Below, in pieces: positions 28,471-41,416 of a DNA stretch of 64,000 bases. The DNA is from Acanthosepion esculentum (lineage: Eukaryota > Mollusca > Cephalopoda > Sepiida > Sepiidae): assembly GCA_964036315.1 (NCBI GenBank), contig OZ038487.1, positions 58,954,342 through 59,018,341 on the forward strand, written 5' to 3'. A program made the position numbers and the translations under genes. The notes under the pieces were generated by a model. That model searched no databases and was not told where the DNA came from. It was given only the letters and a program-made list of their open reading frames with translations. Positions within the stretch are counted from its first letter, which is position 1. Every line of letters starts with the position of its first letter.

Positions 28471-28722
28471 TACAAATATTAAATTTATCTAGACAATATA
28501 CTAAAAATATTTAAAATTAAATCACAAGAGAACAGGAATTAAATGCCTAAATTACTTAAAGTCAGGAGTGGGGAAAAGAGAAAGAAGAAAGATGTCAGCA
28601 CAATGAACAGGTGTACGAGGGGTTATCCTTACCACTTATGGATATGATATTATTATCTATATATATATGAAATTTATTTTAATCCTTTATGAGCTTCTCA
28701 GTCTTAGCTATCATTAATGATG
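28471..28722. other. No recognised feature
   Basis: Unassigned; possibly the rest of the repeat that holds the hammerhead-like motif. Confidence 0.4.
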
Positions 28723-28809
<87 letters not shown>

Positions 28810-28859
28810 CTGTCTGTGCGTGTGCGCGTGTATGTGCGAAGGCTTGAAATAAAGGTCTA

Positions 28860-28916
<57 letters not shown>

Positions 28917-28922
28917 GATATA
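28723..28922. repeat. (TA)n(TG)n and (CA)n microsatellites
   Basis: TA array, TG array, about 50 bases of other sequence, then a CA array. The 76-codon minus frames are artefacts. Confidence 0.95.
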
Positions 28923-28929
28923 TTATTCC

Positions 28930-29508
28930 AAAATAATTTTCCAACTTATTCTACCCTGAAGTAACAAAGTGCCTCACAGGTTTCACTTACGATTTTATTT
29001 TCAAGTCTTTTTTCACTGCTTTTTGTAATGTCATATCTGAAACTCCTCTCTCACGTGCCAAAGGTCATATGAATTGAGTTGGATATTTTCTAATTAATCT
29101 CTTTAGCTATGTTGAAATGATGATCCCTCTTCCTGTTGTGACCTCCTAATCCAGTTTACTATTTTTTTCTTTTTAAACTTATTCACAGTTCTCTTGATGT
29201 TTATTGAATGGACTTTGAAGATGGAAAAGTATGAATGTTGGTACCATTACTGAAGGCCTGAATGATCTTAGTTGGGAAGACATATTGGGGCTGACACAAA
29301 ATGAATTTAACCTGTCTGCTTTCTAGCTGAATAACTCAAATGGCTTTTTCGTACAAAAAATTGTGTCAAGATAGCTAAAAGTATTATCTGAAAACCTGGG
29401 AAAAAGGAACTCAATTAGTTTACTGATTTTTTTTTAAGATATTAAACATTTTATGTAATTAATAATTATGCTGTTACACGATTTGTACCATTTTGCCGTT
29501 ACACCCTG
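28930..29508 (-). mobile_element. Tc1/mariner-type element, 5' part
   Basis: On the minus strand it begins after TA with CAGGGTGTAACGGCAAAATG and is colinear with 63348-63935: TTGTGTCAGCCCCA, ATTCAGGCC, AGTAATGGTACCAACATTCA, CATCTTCAAAGTCCA and a broken frame with a TFGT-ERGVSDMTLQKAVKK-like segment near 29000-29080. The catalytic part is absent. Confidence 0.75.
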
Positions 29509-29509
29509 T

Positions 29510-29511
<2 letters not shown>

Positions 29512-29564
<53 letters not shown>
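29512..29564. repeat. (TA)n microsatellite between two transposons
   Basis: About 25 TA units joining the 5' end of one TA-targeting transposon (29508) to the left end of a mariner (29565). Confidence 0.95.

Positions 29565-31204
<1,640 letters not shown>

Positions 31205-31274
<70 letters not shown>
31205..31274. repeat. (TA)n microsatellite
   Basis: About 34 TA units. Confidence 0.95.
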
Positions 31275-31278
<4 letters not shown>

Positions 31279-31794
31279 ACAGCTCTGTACCTTATTTAAT
31301 ACATTAGTAATTTCGATTGGAAGCATTTTTAAATGGTTCTTTGTGTCAGTTTAGTGCAATATTGTTCCTTTCTTTTTGCACAGAATGTTGCACCCACAGA
31401 TGATCACAAGGGTATATACAAACCTGTACACTAACTCTCTTAATCTCGAAAACAAACATTCAGAAATCTATACAAATGCTCTTTAATTCTTGAGTATATT
31501 TTTTTATCTTTTCTCATTGTACATGCGTAGGTCCGTGTTTGTTAGTGAACATTTTGTTTGCCCCTGTCTTTGTTTAAGGAGCAGATGCTGAGCGTACATT
31601 TATAGAATCAAAGCCCCAATCAATAGAATGTTCCCCCTATACCTGATGGCCCCTTAGGTTTGCTGGGGTTCTCAGAACTTTGTAACATTTCAGCGACATC
31701 AATTCTCAGAGATGTTATTGTCAGTCATCCATAGATGAATGAACTGATTGCTTCCAGGGTTTGCAAATGATTCTGAATTGGTCAGAAAGCAATG
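31275..31794. other. No recognised gene
   Basis: Unassigned. Confidence 0.5.
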
Positions 31795-32600
31795 GCTTAA
31801 ATAATTGATATTGGAAAAAGGAAGAAAGAAAGAAAGAAAAGGGGAAACAAAAAGAGAAAGTAAAGGAATCGTATGACATATAGGGAAGAACGAAGGGAAT
31901 AAAGAACAAGAAAGAAGTGAATGAGAGACAAATGCTGCCAGTTGAATGCCATTTAAGCTTTAAATGGAAAATAGTAAAAGAATGAATACAAAGAAGTTGA
32001 AGGAAAAGATAAAAGAACTAGAAAATTGGAACCTATGGAAAATTAGTGGAACGAAAGCATATATGAAGAAAAAAAGAAAGAAAAGATTTAAAAAATAAAA
32101 GTAAAGTAAGTGTGTAGAAAGAAAGAATAAAAAAGAAAGAAATATATAAGAAGAAAATAAAAGTTCGTCAGGTGAGGGGAGGGAAAAGAAAAGAGTTCTG
32201 ATCAAGAAACACAAAGAGGATGGATGAAGAGAGAAGCAAACAAATAATAAAAGAAGGAAAGAGACAAGGAAAGAAAAGGTTAGAAGGAAATGAATAAATA
32301 ATAAAGACTTGTCTAGTAGGACAGGGAGAAAGGGGAAATGGTTTTGATAAAGAAAGAAAGAAAGTAAGTTCTATAGAAGCATATTATGTATAGAAGAATT
32401 ACATAAGAAATGAAGAAACTACAAAAAAGAAAGGATGACATATTAGGAGAGATAAAATGTAAGGAAAGAATGTGACGAGATTTGAAACTTAGAAAATCAA
32501 AGGAAAAGAAATTTTAAAATCTTGAACGTCTTTAAAAATGAACATGATGTCAGAAAAAGAACAGTAAAAACAAAATCAAACTCTAGACAAAAAGACGAAA
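31795..32600. repeat. Purine-rich (GAAA/AAAG) tract, about 800 bp
   Basis: The plus strand is dominated by A and G (AAGGAAGAAAGAAAGAAAG, GAAAGAAGTGAATGAG), with few pyrimidine interruptions. It is degenerate rather than a clean microsatellite. Minus-strand frames rich in F, S and L are composition artefacts. Confidence 0.85.
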
Positions 32601-32610
32601 AAAGAATAAA

Positions 32611-33187
32611 TCTATATATAAAATTCTGTGATATTGGTTAGTCCGCCTGTACGACACACCCTATAAAATAGCCGTACATTGGCTGATCAAATCCAAATTT
32701 TGGGGAGAAGTGCAAACAGGTAAAGGAGTACAAATTACAGTTGGTTTTACTAGGGTACGTAGCTTAGTACAATAAATTTTCATTCATTTTTTGGGAACAA
32801 TTAAAAGTTTTATTATTTAACATGCAACATATCCCCAATATTTTAAGAACAATTTAATGATTAAAATAACAAATACTTATTTAAGTATTGTTTTTGCATA
32901 TCTTTAAATATTTAAATATGCAAGAATCCAATCTGCAGTACGCCATACATTTGCGAAAACTATAAAGAAATCACAAAGTAAACGAATCCAAAATTTGGAA
33001 TTCGGCTACAGAAAGAAATATTTAAGCATAGGAAGTTGTATGTTGCATGCCAAATTTATCGATTGGTTTGCAAAATTTAACGAAAAGTAGAGTTTGTAAA
33101 TCTCGGCAAAAAAATCTGAGCGACAACTTCAATAATACTAAATGATGTAAGGATTTCAATACACGTCAGCGTCTTGCAAAACATCTA
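32611..33187 (+). mobile_element. Possible Helitron-like non-autonomous element
   Basis: Begins TCTATATATAAAATTCTG after an A and ends CTAG before a T, matching the 5'-TC...CTRR-3' termini and A/T target of Helitrons. The required 3' hairpin is not convincing and there is no coding capacity, so this is only a candidate. Confidence 0.25.
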
Positions 33188-33974
33188 GTAAATAAAGAAA
33201 AAACAAGGAAAAAATGCCAGGAAAAAAAAGAAAAGAAAAAAGAAACAAGAAGCGATGCATATAAAAGATAACTGAGGCGGGGTCTATGTCTCCAAACTAA
33301 AATTTTAGCGTATATATTCAATACAGGCAGACACTCCTTATTTCAAAGATTGGCGCAACTCGATTATTTCTACCCCGGCACTCTATTCCAAACATTGATT
33401 ATCAGAGTCTCAGACAAAAAGCAAAAATAAAACTGTATGGTGACTGAGCCAGTACTCTTTTATTTCTTGTAATCTCTGTTCGAATAAACCCTTATTTTAA
33501 ACTCTGACTTGTAAGGCAAATCAAGTCTACATAGAAGAGGAACACAAACCAATCTTCTTCCCACTGCCAAAGACAGCAATCGAGGCTAGGCTTTGAATAT
33601 CTCGAATAGAAGATGTAAAAGAAAAAAACATGGCGGAAACGATTCGAGAATAGTTGGAGGAACGGTAATTGTTTTCATAGAACTTGTTCTGGTTTTATTT
33701 GTTATCTTTTCTCACCGACACTTATTTTATAATCACATTAAAAGCGTGTTACGGATCTGAAATCGAAACGAGATTTAATCTGACGGACTCTTCTGGCTAT
33801 TCACAGTCTAAATAAACATTTTTACCAGGAAATGTTGTAAACATTAACAAACTCATGTCTATCTGGCTATATTTTTATCAGCGTAACGGAATAAACATAG
33901 ATCACAATTATTTACGTCTTTCGCTTTGAAAACGTACGATTTTAATTACTTCTGTATAAAAACTGCTATTACAA
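33188..33974. other. No recognised gene
   Basis: Starts with another short purine-rich stretch (about 33190-33265), then unassigned sequence. Confidence 0.5.
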
Positions 33975-34080
33975 TCGATAAACTAAATACAGATATTCCA
34001 ATCACACACATATACAGGTCCTTTCACATATATTGTACCTGCATACAAACCTCTAAATCATAAAAGCACTGATACTCTCG
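33975..34080 (+). repeat. Dispersed repeat family E, copy 1
   Basis: ACTAAATACAGATAT, CACACACATATACAGGT, TCTTTC/CCTTTCACATATATTGTA and CATAAAAG-CACTGA occur in the same order at 35187-35283, on the far side of the LINE relic. Confidence 0.65.
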
Positions 34081-34184
34081 TTGTTGTCGAACTAACAGTT
34101 TACAAAATAGACAAGGGAAGAACTAGAAGAACTTCTACAGAAGGAATTGAAGAAAAACAAAAAGAAGAACGGACCACTAAATAC

Positions 34185-35150
34185 GTCTTTCTTTTTATGT
34201 GCCATGTCCTTTCAGGACGTAGGCGATCATGGCTCTCCACTTCTCCCTCTATCCCTTGCAGCTCTCAGCCAGCTCCTTCCCTCTGCTTCCTCCCCCAGAC
34301 CACATTATGTCATCCACCTGCTCAAGCTCGTCAGGTATGTCACGCGCTGCTTTCCCTTGTTTCTCTTTCCCTCTGTTTAACCCGTGAGTATCAGGTTCTT
34401 CAGGCCCTCCTTCCTCATTACGTGTCCCAGAAACATCAGCTGCCTCTTTCTGGTGTTAAGTATAAGCCTCCGCCTTATTTGTAACCTCTCTAAAACCTCA
34501 TCATTGCTCGCACGCTCGGTCCATGATATCGTTATCATCCTTCTGTAGAATCACATCTCCGTCGCCTCGAGCCTCTTCTTCATCTTTGAAGAAATCGTCC
34601 AACATTCGCTGCCGTAAAGAAGAACAGATGTCACGTAACAGCTCAGTATTCTTTTCTTTGTTACCAAAGAAATACTCGCAATACTCTGCTCAGCTTTTGG
34701 AATGTGTCCTTGGCCATCCCAATACGTCTACGGATCTCAGCGTCGCACTTACCGTCCTTTGTCAAGACGCTTATATTTAAGCTTCTGCGGCTGCTTGATT
34801 CTAGTGTTCCCGACCTGAAAATCACATTTCCAGCTCATCCTCTTACTGATGGCCATGCATTCTTGTAGTTTATATTTAGTCCTTTCTTCTCACTCACCGT
34901 CGCTACCTTCTGTAGGAGATTTTGTAATTTCTTTTCCGTGTCTGCTATCAGTACTGTGTCATCTGCGTATCTTATGCTGTTAAGGTTGTGGCCGCCAATC
35001 CTAAATCCCGGCAGGGTTTCCAATACTCTCAGAATTGCCTCGCTCTATAGTTTGAACAAGTTGAGTGAGAAAACGCCCCCTTACGCCCCTTTCTACATTG
35101 GTATATTCACTGAACTCTTGATTATCCTGATATCTCTCCCGAATATATCA
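34185..35150 (-). pseudogene. RTE-like LINE reverse transcriptase relic with palm motif
   Basis: The longest copy of this family. The minus strand carries METLPGFRIGGHNLNSIRYA then DDTVLIADTEKKLQNLLQKV (34940-35020): YADDT is the catalytic box of the reverse transcriptase palm (FADD/YADD), followed by the SEKKGLNINYKN segment. Toward 34190 come the thumb and C-terminal blocks shared with 13690-14175 (YG-E-W region near 34610, RRM near 34545, GH-RKE near 34410). Frameshifts are frequent and the 5' part is missing. Confidence 0.8.
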
Positions 35151-35186
35151 AGGTTGCTGTGCAGTTGGCATACTTTGTCGAAGGGG

Positions 35187-35283
35187 ACTAAATACAGATA
35201 TCTCAAACACACACGTATACAGGTTCTTTCTTATATATTGTAAATGTGTAAACATTCTACTCATAAAAGGCACTGACAGTCAG
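35187..35283 (+). repeat. Dispersed repeat family E, copy 2
   Basis: Direct copy of 33975-34080; the two flank the 34185-35150 LINE relic. Confidence 0.65.
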
Positions 35284-35559
35284 ACAGGAGCAGATAGGTT
35301 CGCCTATAGTCCGGTTCACACTCCTCTCCGGACTTAGAGGTTTATCTATTGTTTTCTGTTTAGTATTGCGTTTCAGGTTCTACACAGTCTATATTCCTAA
35401 CTTTTGTCTTTTACTATGTTAATATAACTCCACGCAGTAAACCTCTACCGTGAGTGACTCTTGAGCCTTTTATTGTGTTAATATTAGTAAAACAAGAAAT
35501 TCTCGTTGCGGAGAAATGAAATACCGTGGCTTACGAATCTGAAAAGGGGAACACACATT

Positions 35560-36170
35560 ACAAGAACTCCTACAGAAGCAAGTGAAGGAAACCGAGAAGA
35601 TAAGCGTAAACATCAATTACAAGAAGACAGCGAAAGGTGCCTTCCAAAAGCTAAGCAGAATATTAATAAACACGAAAATCTTGTTAGAAACAAAGGAAAG
35701 AGCACTGAACTGCTACGTAACATCAGTCCTCATATGACATATATGATAGCGAATGATTTACAGTCTATTCTCAAATGAAGAAGAGACTTGAAGCAAATAT
35801 AAAATGGTTCTATACTGAGACTATTAAGTAGAGAACATGTGAGAAACGTCGAGATTTTACAGAAGATAGAAACAAAAAGTAAGCTTATAATTACACACCA
35901 CACAGTGACTGTTGATATTTCTAGAGCAAATAATGAGGAAATATGGCTCGGAAAATTTGATACTCACAGGACAGATTGAAGGCAAGATGGACAGGGGAAT
36001 ACAACGCATAACCTACCTAGCGTTCTTGAGAGATAAAAAGAAAAAAATAATATTAAGAGCTACAAACAGCAGAAAATGTGGCCACCACCGACGTACTGAA
36101 GGGACTCGCCACAAGGGATCAGAAGTAGAAGGTCGTTTTGAGTTGCATGAACCTACTGATTTTATAGTCT
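35560..36170 (+). pseudogene. RTE-like LINE, thumb and C-terminal relic
   Basis: In shifting frames: NYKKTAKGAFQKLSRILINT, KILLETKERALNCYVTSVLI, YDIYDSEWFTVYSQMKKRLE, ANIKWFYTETI, then FLEQIMRKYGSENLILTGQI and EGKMDRGIQRITYLAFLRDK. This is the same protein segment as at 13690-14175 but on the opposite strand to the adjacent copy at 34185-35150. It is inactive. Confidence 0.75.
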
Positions 36171-36629
36171 ATATTGTCACCAACGTAGATAGTTCAATTA
36201 ACAGAGTGACATGTCTTAGTTGTTTTTTTTCTCTCAGGAATTCTTTACTGCAGATCAATTGCTTTTCATGAACATAATAAAATAGCGCTCCCGGTGCCAA
36301 TGTCAAATAGTACAGCACGCCGTTTCCAAATTTTTTGCGGTGTGAATTGCGTCATGGTGCTCTTTTTCCCAGAGACGGTGCACAACTGACTATACTAAAT
36401 TGTGCAGTATATGTACAAAGGGTCCGATGGGTAAATTGTCGGCATTTTATATTTTTAATATCTAATTTCATAATTTAGCTCTTGAAAATATATTTCAGTT
36501 GAGCACTGTTGTGTAATAGGCAAATTCTATAAACTCCAGTTACCTGCGTTAATGCAAAGCTCTTCAGTAAATTAAGTGAAGCACTCCGGCTGATTGGCGT
36601 TTGTTTACATTCGTAAAAACAATACGCTA
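36171..36629. other. No recognised feature
   Basis: Unassigned. Confidence 0.45.
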
Positions 36630-37760
36630 GAAGATGTTTAAGTGAGACAGGATTCTCCTTGAGATTTAGAACAACAGGAAGAATTTTCAATCCCAGAAGG
36701 TTCAACACCAAATCCAAGAACTGTAAGTGCCTAATCCAAGATTTGCTGGATGCTGATTATACCGACTATGTAGCGTACTCGAAGAATGATTTGCAATGCG
36801 TAATAAATCGCTTTTCGGCCGCTTATGATTCTTTCTGTACTGAAAATGTTGTAACCTAGAAATGGTTACTGAATAACCAAAAACGGAGGTTGAATATGAA
36901 ATGGTAATCTTTATAACAACAGCAAAATAGATTACTCGCCAGCGGCGTGAAGTAGGTAAACCACTGCTAGTGGTGGACTATTTAAACAGTATATTAACCC
37001 CACTCACAATAGTGTCCAACGTATTTATGAGGATTTTACATACCCATTATTGTTCATAGGTATGGTGTATAACAGAGCCCAAGAAAAAGAGAAGTGACCT
37101 CGATACTTGACCTACAATGAGCCAACAATACTTTTGAAAAATACCAGGCTAGAGAGTGTTGACACGGATGTTGACATTTTTTCACACATTCCGACGGCAA
37201 GTATATCATTTAGTAAATTGGAAAGTAGAGTTTTATCAAGGTAGAGGCACTCCCATCAAGACTAAAGTAATTCAGTATATGACCCGAGTCTTATCATCCT
37301 TCTGTACTCTTCTGAAACATGCCGGAAATATGGCTTGAGCGATTCCACCGAAAATACCTTGGGCTAAAGCTTAACTTCAACTGACAGTCTTTTATTCTAG
37401 ACACAGTTGTCCTCCAAAGATCTGAATGCAATTATAGTGAAACAATAATAATCCTCAACTAGATGCGATGGGCAGGACACGTTTAGAGAATGAGAGATAA
37501 CAGGATTCTCAAACAACTTTTCTACGAGAAGCATATGCCTAGAAAGAGGTTTAAAGATTATTTGAAGGACAATTTTAACAATAATAACCCAATCCTCAAC
37601 TGGATGCGATGGGCAGGACATGTTTTGAGAATGAGGGATGACAGGATACTCAAACAACTTTTTCTACGGAGAACAGAAGCCTAGAAAGAGGTTTAAAGAT
37701 AATATGAATGATAATCTTAATCTATTGCTCCTGACTGACAGAGTGGAGGCACTTTAAAAG
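36630..37760 (+). pseudogene. LINE reverse transcriptase relic (second LINE type)
   Basis: MRFRTTGRIFNPRRFNTKSK, IQDLLDADYTDYVAYSKNDL and QCVINRFSAAYDSFC match the palm region of a LINE reverse transcriptase whose catalytic box should read FADD; here it is DADYTD, so the site is destroyed. Further on, ISFSKLESRVLSR (about 37205), VIQYMTRVLSSFCTLLKHAG, and MRWAGHVLRMRDDRILKQLF followed by RKRFKDNL give the thumb and the characteristic RWAGHVxRM block. Multiple stops. Confidence 0.75.
37440..37735 (+). repeat. 145 bp tandem duplication inside the LINE relic
   Basis: The segment with GATGCGATGGGCAGGACA, GAGAATGAG, ATTCTCAAACAACTTTT/ATACTCAAACAACTTTT and CCTAGAAAGAGGTTTAAAGA is present twice in succession (about 37460-37600 and 37603-37745), so the RWAGHV block is encoded twice. 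Confidence 0.85.
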
Positions 37761-38207
37761 GTGGGGGATTCATTCCCTTTGAGGATGTCTTAGGCATGTT
37801 CAGATCAAGCGTGATTTCTGTAGAGGCCCTCTGATTTGCCAACTAATACGCAGTCTTGTAAATTCGATGTGCCTAAGCGCATGCAGTTGCCGAGGGTACG
37901 TTATGTAAACCATCTGATAGGTCATAATAACAACCGGAACGAAGTCTATTATGCCAACCTGCCTCATCGTCCTGTCGAAAATACCAGTGTTGTTTGCAGC
38001 AAGGTTTGAAGATAATTATCTCTGCTGAAAAGGCACATGGTAGTACACAGAATGATTTGAGAGCATACAGCGCCAATCAGCCCAATCAAGGATACACAGT
38101 TTATCTCTCATATATGCCTGATATCCATGAAATCGAATACTGATAAACGTCATCTTAGGGGCCATAGACGATGCAATGGGTGAGGAGTTATGTCGCATCG
38201 CAGCAAT

Positions 38208-38210
<3 letters not shown>
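37761..38210. other. No recognised gene
   Basis: Two minus-strand frames of 65-67 codons (37873-38076, 38016-38213) show no recognised domain. Confidence 0.5.
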
Positions 38211-38281
<71 letters not shown>

Positions 38282-38290
38282 ATATATATG
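38211..38290. repeat. (TA)n microsatellite
   Basis: About 38 TA units with one TTTA interruption. Confidence 0.95.
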
Positions 38291-38691
38291 TTTATTTATA
38301 TATTTAAAATTATGGACATACTAAAATTTTAAAGGTTTAACACTGTCTGCTAGAAATCTGTGCATATGTAAAGGAAAGGGCTTTTTTTTACTATTGTTTG
38401 AATATTTCTAAAGTAATATGTACTTATTAGACTGTTGGTCGGCATTTGTTATTTTCTCTGTGTTTTTTGTCTGTTTGTTGGTTTGTCTGTACATTTTTTA
38501 TTGAGTTTCATTAGCCTGTGATCCAAAACTCACCTGATCCGCCCATTTCTACCTCACGCATCCACCTGCAGTGAAGACTGAATCATTTCCATTATGGGTG
38601 GATTAATTGTTTGATAGCAATGGGCATTTGTTGCTACATATGCACCTGCCTTAAAAATAACTCTCAGTGGCCAATGTCTAACTAAAAATGT
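38291..38691. other. No recognised feature
   Basis: Unassigned. Confidence 0.45.
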
Positions 38692-38700
38692 ACACACACA

Positions 38701-38758
<58 letters not shown>
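38692..38758. repeat. (CA)n(TA)n microsatellite
   Basis: About 18 CA units then about 13 TA units. Confidence 0.95.
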
Positions 38759-38761
<3 letters not shown>

Positions 38762-39538
38762 GGCCGGTTAATAAAATTTGATGAATAAAATTACAACATA
38801 ATGATACTGTCAATAAGACTGATGATATTGATTCTACATTTTGGCTAAATTGAAGCACAGAGGGAAGATTTTAAAGTCGGACACGCCTGAATCCTTTTTC
38901 AACGAGACGAGAAATAAACAATGAAGTGGGATTCACTCTTCTGAGGAATATTGTTGTTGGTTACAAGGCTCCCTGTAGAAATTATATTCTCTGAGTCAAC
39001 CCAAATCTCAGTTCAATCACTCAGTCATTGATTTTATTTTGAAAATATATGTGGACTCCAATCTGCGTTTTTCTTTTCGGCAGTTGAATGAAGACGCTAA
39101 AAGCAGGCATCTGATGTCATCAATGCTATGGAACGGTTGGTTGAATTTTGCAACGGCAGTTTAATTGGTATTCTTCTTTTTTTATTTTTTTTATGGTTAT
39201 TGAACCGAAGAGGTAATTCCGTGTTTGTTTTTCCAAGATAATTGCATTTTCGCATTTCTGGCAGTAAATTAAATATATGAAATCAGAACTGTTTCGCTTT
39301 AATTACACTTATTGTATATAAATATATCTGCTGACATATCAGTGAGTATGATAGACAAATAAAAATAAATAAGGGAGAGTTAACGGCATAGTCTAGACAG
39401 AGGAAGTGAGACAAGGTTAGAGACAGTACAGGAGAAGCAGTGTGATGGATTATCTCGCAGGCCATAGATTTCGATCATCGTTGGTTGCTTTATCATTGAC
39501 GTGGTGTACCATACGAAGAAGAAAACGACGACGACGAC

Positions 39539-39572
<34 letters not shown>

Positions 39573-40084
39573 TCATTAATGTTGCAAAAAAGATTATAGA
39601 ATTTATCTTTTCGTTAGGGTTTATGGGAAGAAGTACATACGTGACATGTATTTAATAACTTTGTTTATTGACCATGATTTGGTGACTCGTTTGAATCGCA
39701 GTATCTCAGAATATAGTAGTTGTATTAGTAGTAGTAATAGTACAAGTGAAATGTATGCGAAACGTGTGTGAATGTAATATATTTTACAGGTTAGCTTAAC
39801 TTCTTCCAAAATAGCAATGGAATGAAAATTATGGAAAACCTGAATTATGATACTCATTAAATCAGTAAAAGTGCAATTGAATTATCTGTTTGACCGACTC
39901 AAGAGCCTCGCTTCGAAATGTTCCTAATAACTCGATGATAAATAAATCTATTTAAATTTTAACTTCCTCTAAATTTAACTCCTATTATACTTTAGACAAA
40001 ATTATAACGTTTCAAAGCACTTGAAATTTGAAACTTATTAGTAGCGATTGTTCTGAGGAGTATAAATCATTTCCATATTGAATA
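38759..40084. other. No recognised gene; one triplet microsatellite
   Basis: Contains (GAC)n(AAT)n at about 39526-39571, with five GAC/GAA-type then about 11 AAT units. No protein domain recognised. Confidence 0.5.
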
Positions 40085-40140
40085 TCTGGCGCTGACGCGC
40101 GTTTCGACGCGAAACAGTCGAGTCGGTCAAATATCAATCA
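40085..40140 (-). ncRNA. Hammerhead-like 3' half, relic
   Basis: The minus strand has GAAACGCGCGTC, which matches the GAAA core plus short stem III plus GTC site of schistosome-type hammerheads, and GATATTTG pairs with CAGATATT as a possible stem I. The 5' core is CCGACTC instead of CTGATGA, so it is at best a decayed copy. Confidence 0.3.
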
Positions 40141-40689
40141 ATTGAAATTGTGTTGATTTATTTAATACTTTAGGCTATATAGTAAGTATTCTCAGATGAC
40201 ACGTTTAAGCATTAACAAAATAAGGTAGGTTTCTAGGGAGAGTACTGCACAGTTGAAAATATTTGATTTAACGTAAAAAATCAAAAAAGCCCACTCGACT
40301 CTCTTAATTATCACTCAGGTAATATCTCGTGCGCAGTCATGGCTCTCAGTTAATTGGTTGGGGTGTTAGCATAAAAAAGGTTATTTTCTTGGTGACTGAA
40401 GATGGTTTACAGTATATATCCAATTTTAGCACCCAATATTTGTTTGACAACCGCGTAACATTAAACAGTTTGTTGTGTCGCTTTGGGTCGTACCCACTGT
40501 CCTTTTCTGCTCATAAGCGGGGGTATTGAGGGAGATTTATGTCTGGGTGTCGAAAAGCTTGTTTTGGAGACTGAGGCAGCCAAGGCAACTACTACGTCAT
40601 ATCTAGATAATTAGGGATATCTTTAATCAGAAACTCAGGGAACTGGGTTACGAAACCTGAATATATTTCTAACTGGACTCCAACAGAGT
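40141..40689. other. No recognised gene
   Basis: A 66-codon plus frame (40329-40529) has no known domain. Confidence 0.5.
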
Positions 40690-41258
40690 TCGACTAGCAG
40701 AGCTAGAGACGAATTGCCGAAGCAAGGTTATTTACCTTACCACCCCGCGAGGCAGAATATGGCACAAGGCCGTTTTTAATGCGGTGCAAAACTGAGCCCG
40801 TAGGCTCGGGCAAAAATTCTCCGTAGACCCCATATACACGGGGTCAGGTAGCTGTCTTCGGCATAGCCTCATCTGGATTCCTCTCTAAACGAAGGCAAAG
40901 ACTTCGACCAGCACAGCTGGAGACGAATCTCCAACTAATTGCCGAAGCAAGGTTATTTACCTCACCTCCCCGCGAGGCAGGATGTGGCACAGGACCGTTT
41001 TTAATGCGAGGGTTAAAACCGAGCCCATGGCCTCGTCCAAAAATTCCCCGTTACCCCGTAAAAAAACCCTTCGACGTAGCCTCGTCTGGGTTCCTCTCTG
41101 CCCGAAGCCAGAGAGTTCGACTAATTGCCGAAGCAAGGATAATTACCTACCGCCCCACGCGGTCAATGTGGCACAAGGTCGAATTTAACGTGGGGTATCC
41201 GAGCCTGTAGGCTCGGGAACAAATTTCACGTAGACCTCGTAAAAAACAACCTGTCTAC
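40690..41258 (+). repeat. GC-richer tandem repeat, three units
   Basis: ATTGCCGAAGCAAGG recurs at 40713, 40938 and 41124. Each unit continues TTATTTACC, CCCCGCGAGGCAG, TGTGGCACA-G-CCG, TTTTTAATGCG, GAGCCC-T-GGCTCG (a small hairpin), AAAAATTC-CCGTA and GCCTCGTCTGG. Periods are 225 and 186 bases (units 2 and 3 carry deletions). It is much richer in GC than its surroundings. The 68-codon frames through it are not conserved between units. Confidence 0.85.
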
Positions 41259-41416
41259 TATACGAAACCGTCATATAGCCTGACGTGTTTTTACCGATTT
41301 CGCCACAGAGGAGCGTTTCGGTTATCAAGATCGATTTTACTGTTTTTTAAACTAAAATTTTCTCCTCTGTGGCGAAATCGGTAAAAGCACGTCAGGCTAT
41401 ATGACGGTTCCGTATA
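41259..41416. repeat. 54 bp arm palindrome capping the tandem repeat
   Basis: The arms 41259-41312 and 41363-41416 are reverse complements with only two mismatches (ACCGTCATATAGCCTGACGT, ACCGATTTCGCCACAGAGGA), with a 50-base loop. It is followed by ACAGGTTCGATTTCTGTCG, a B-box-like element. Confidence 0.9.
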
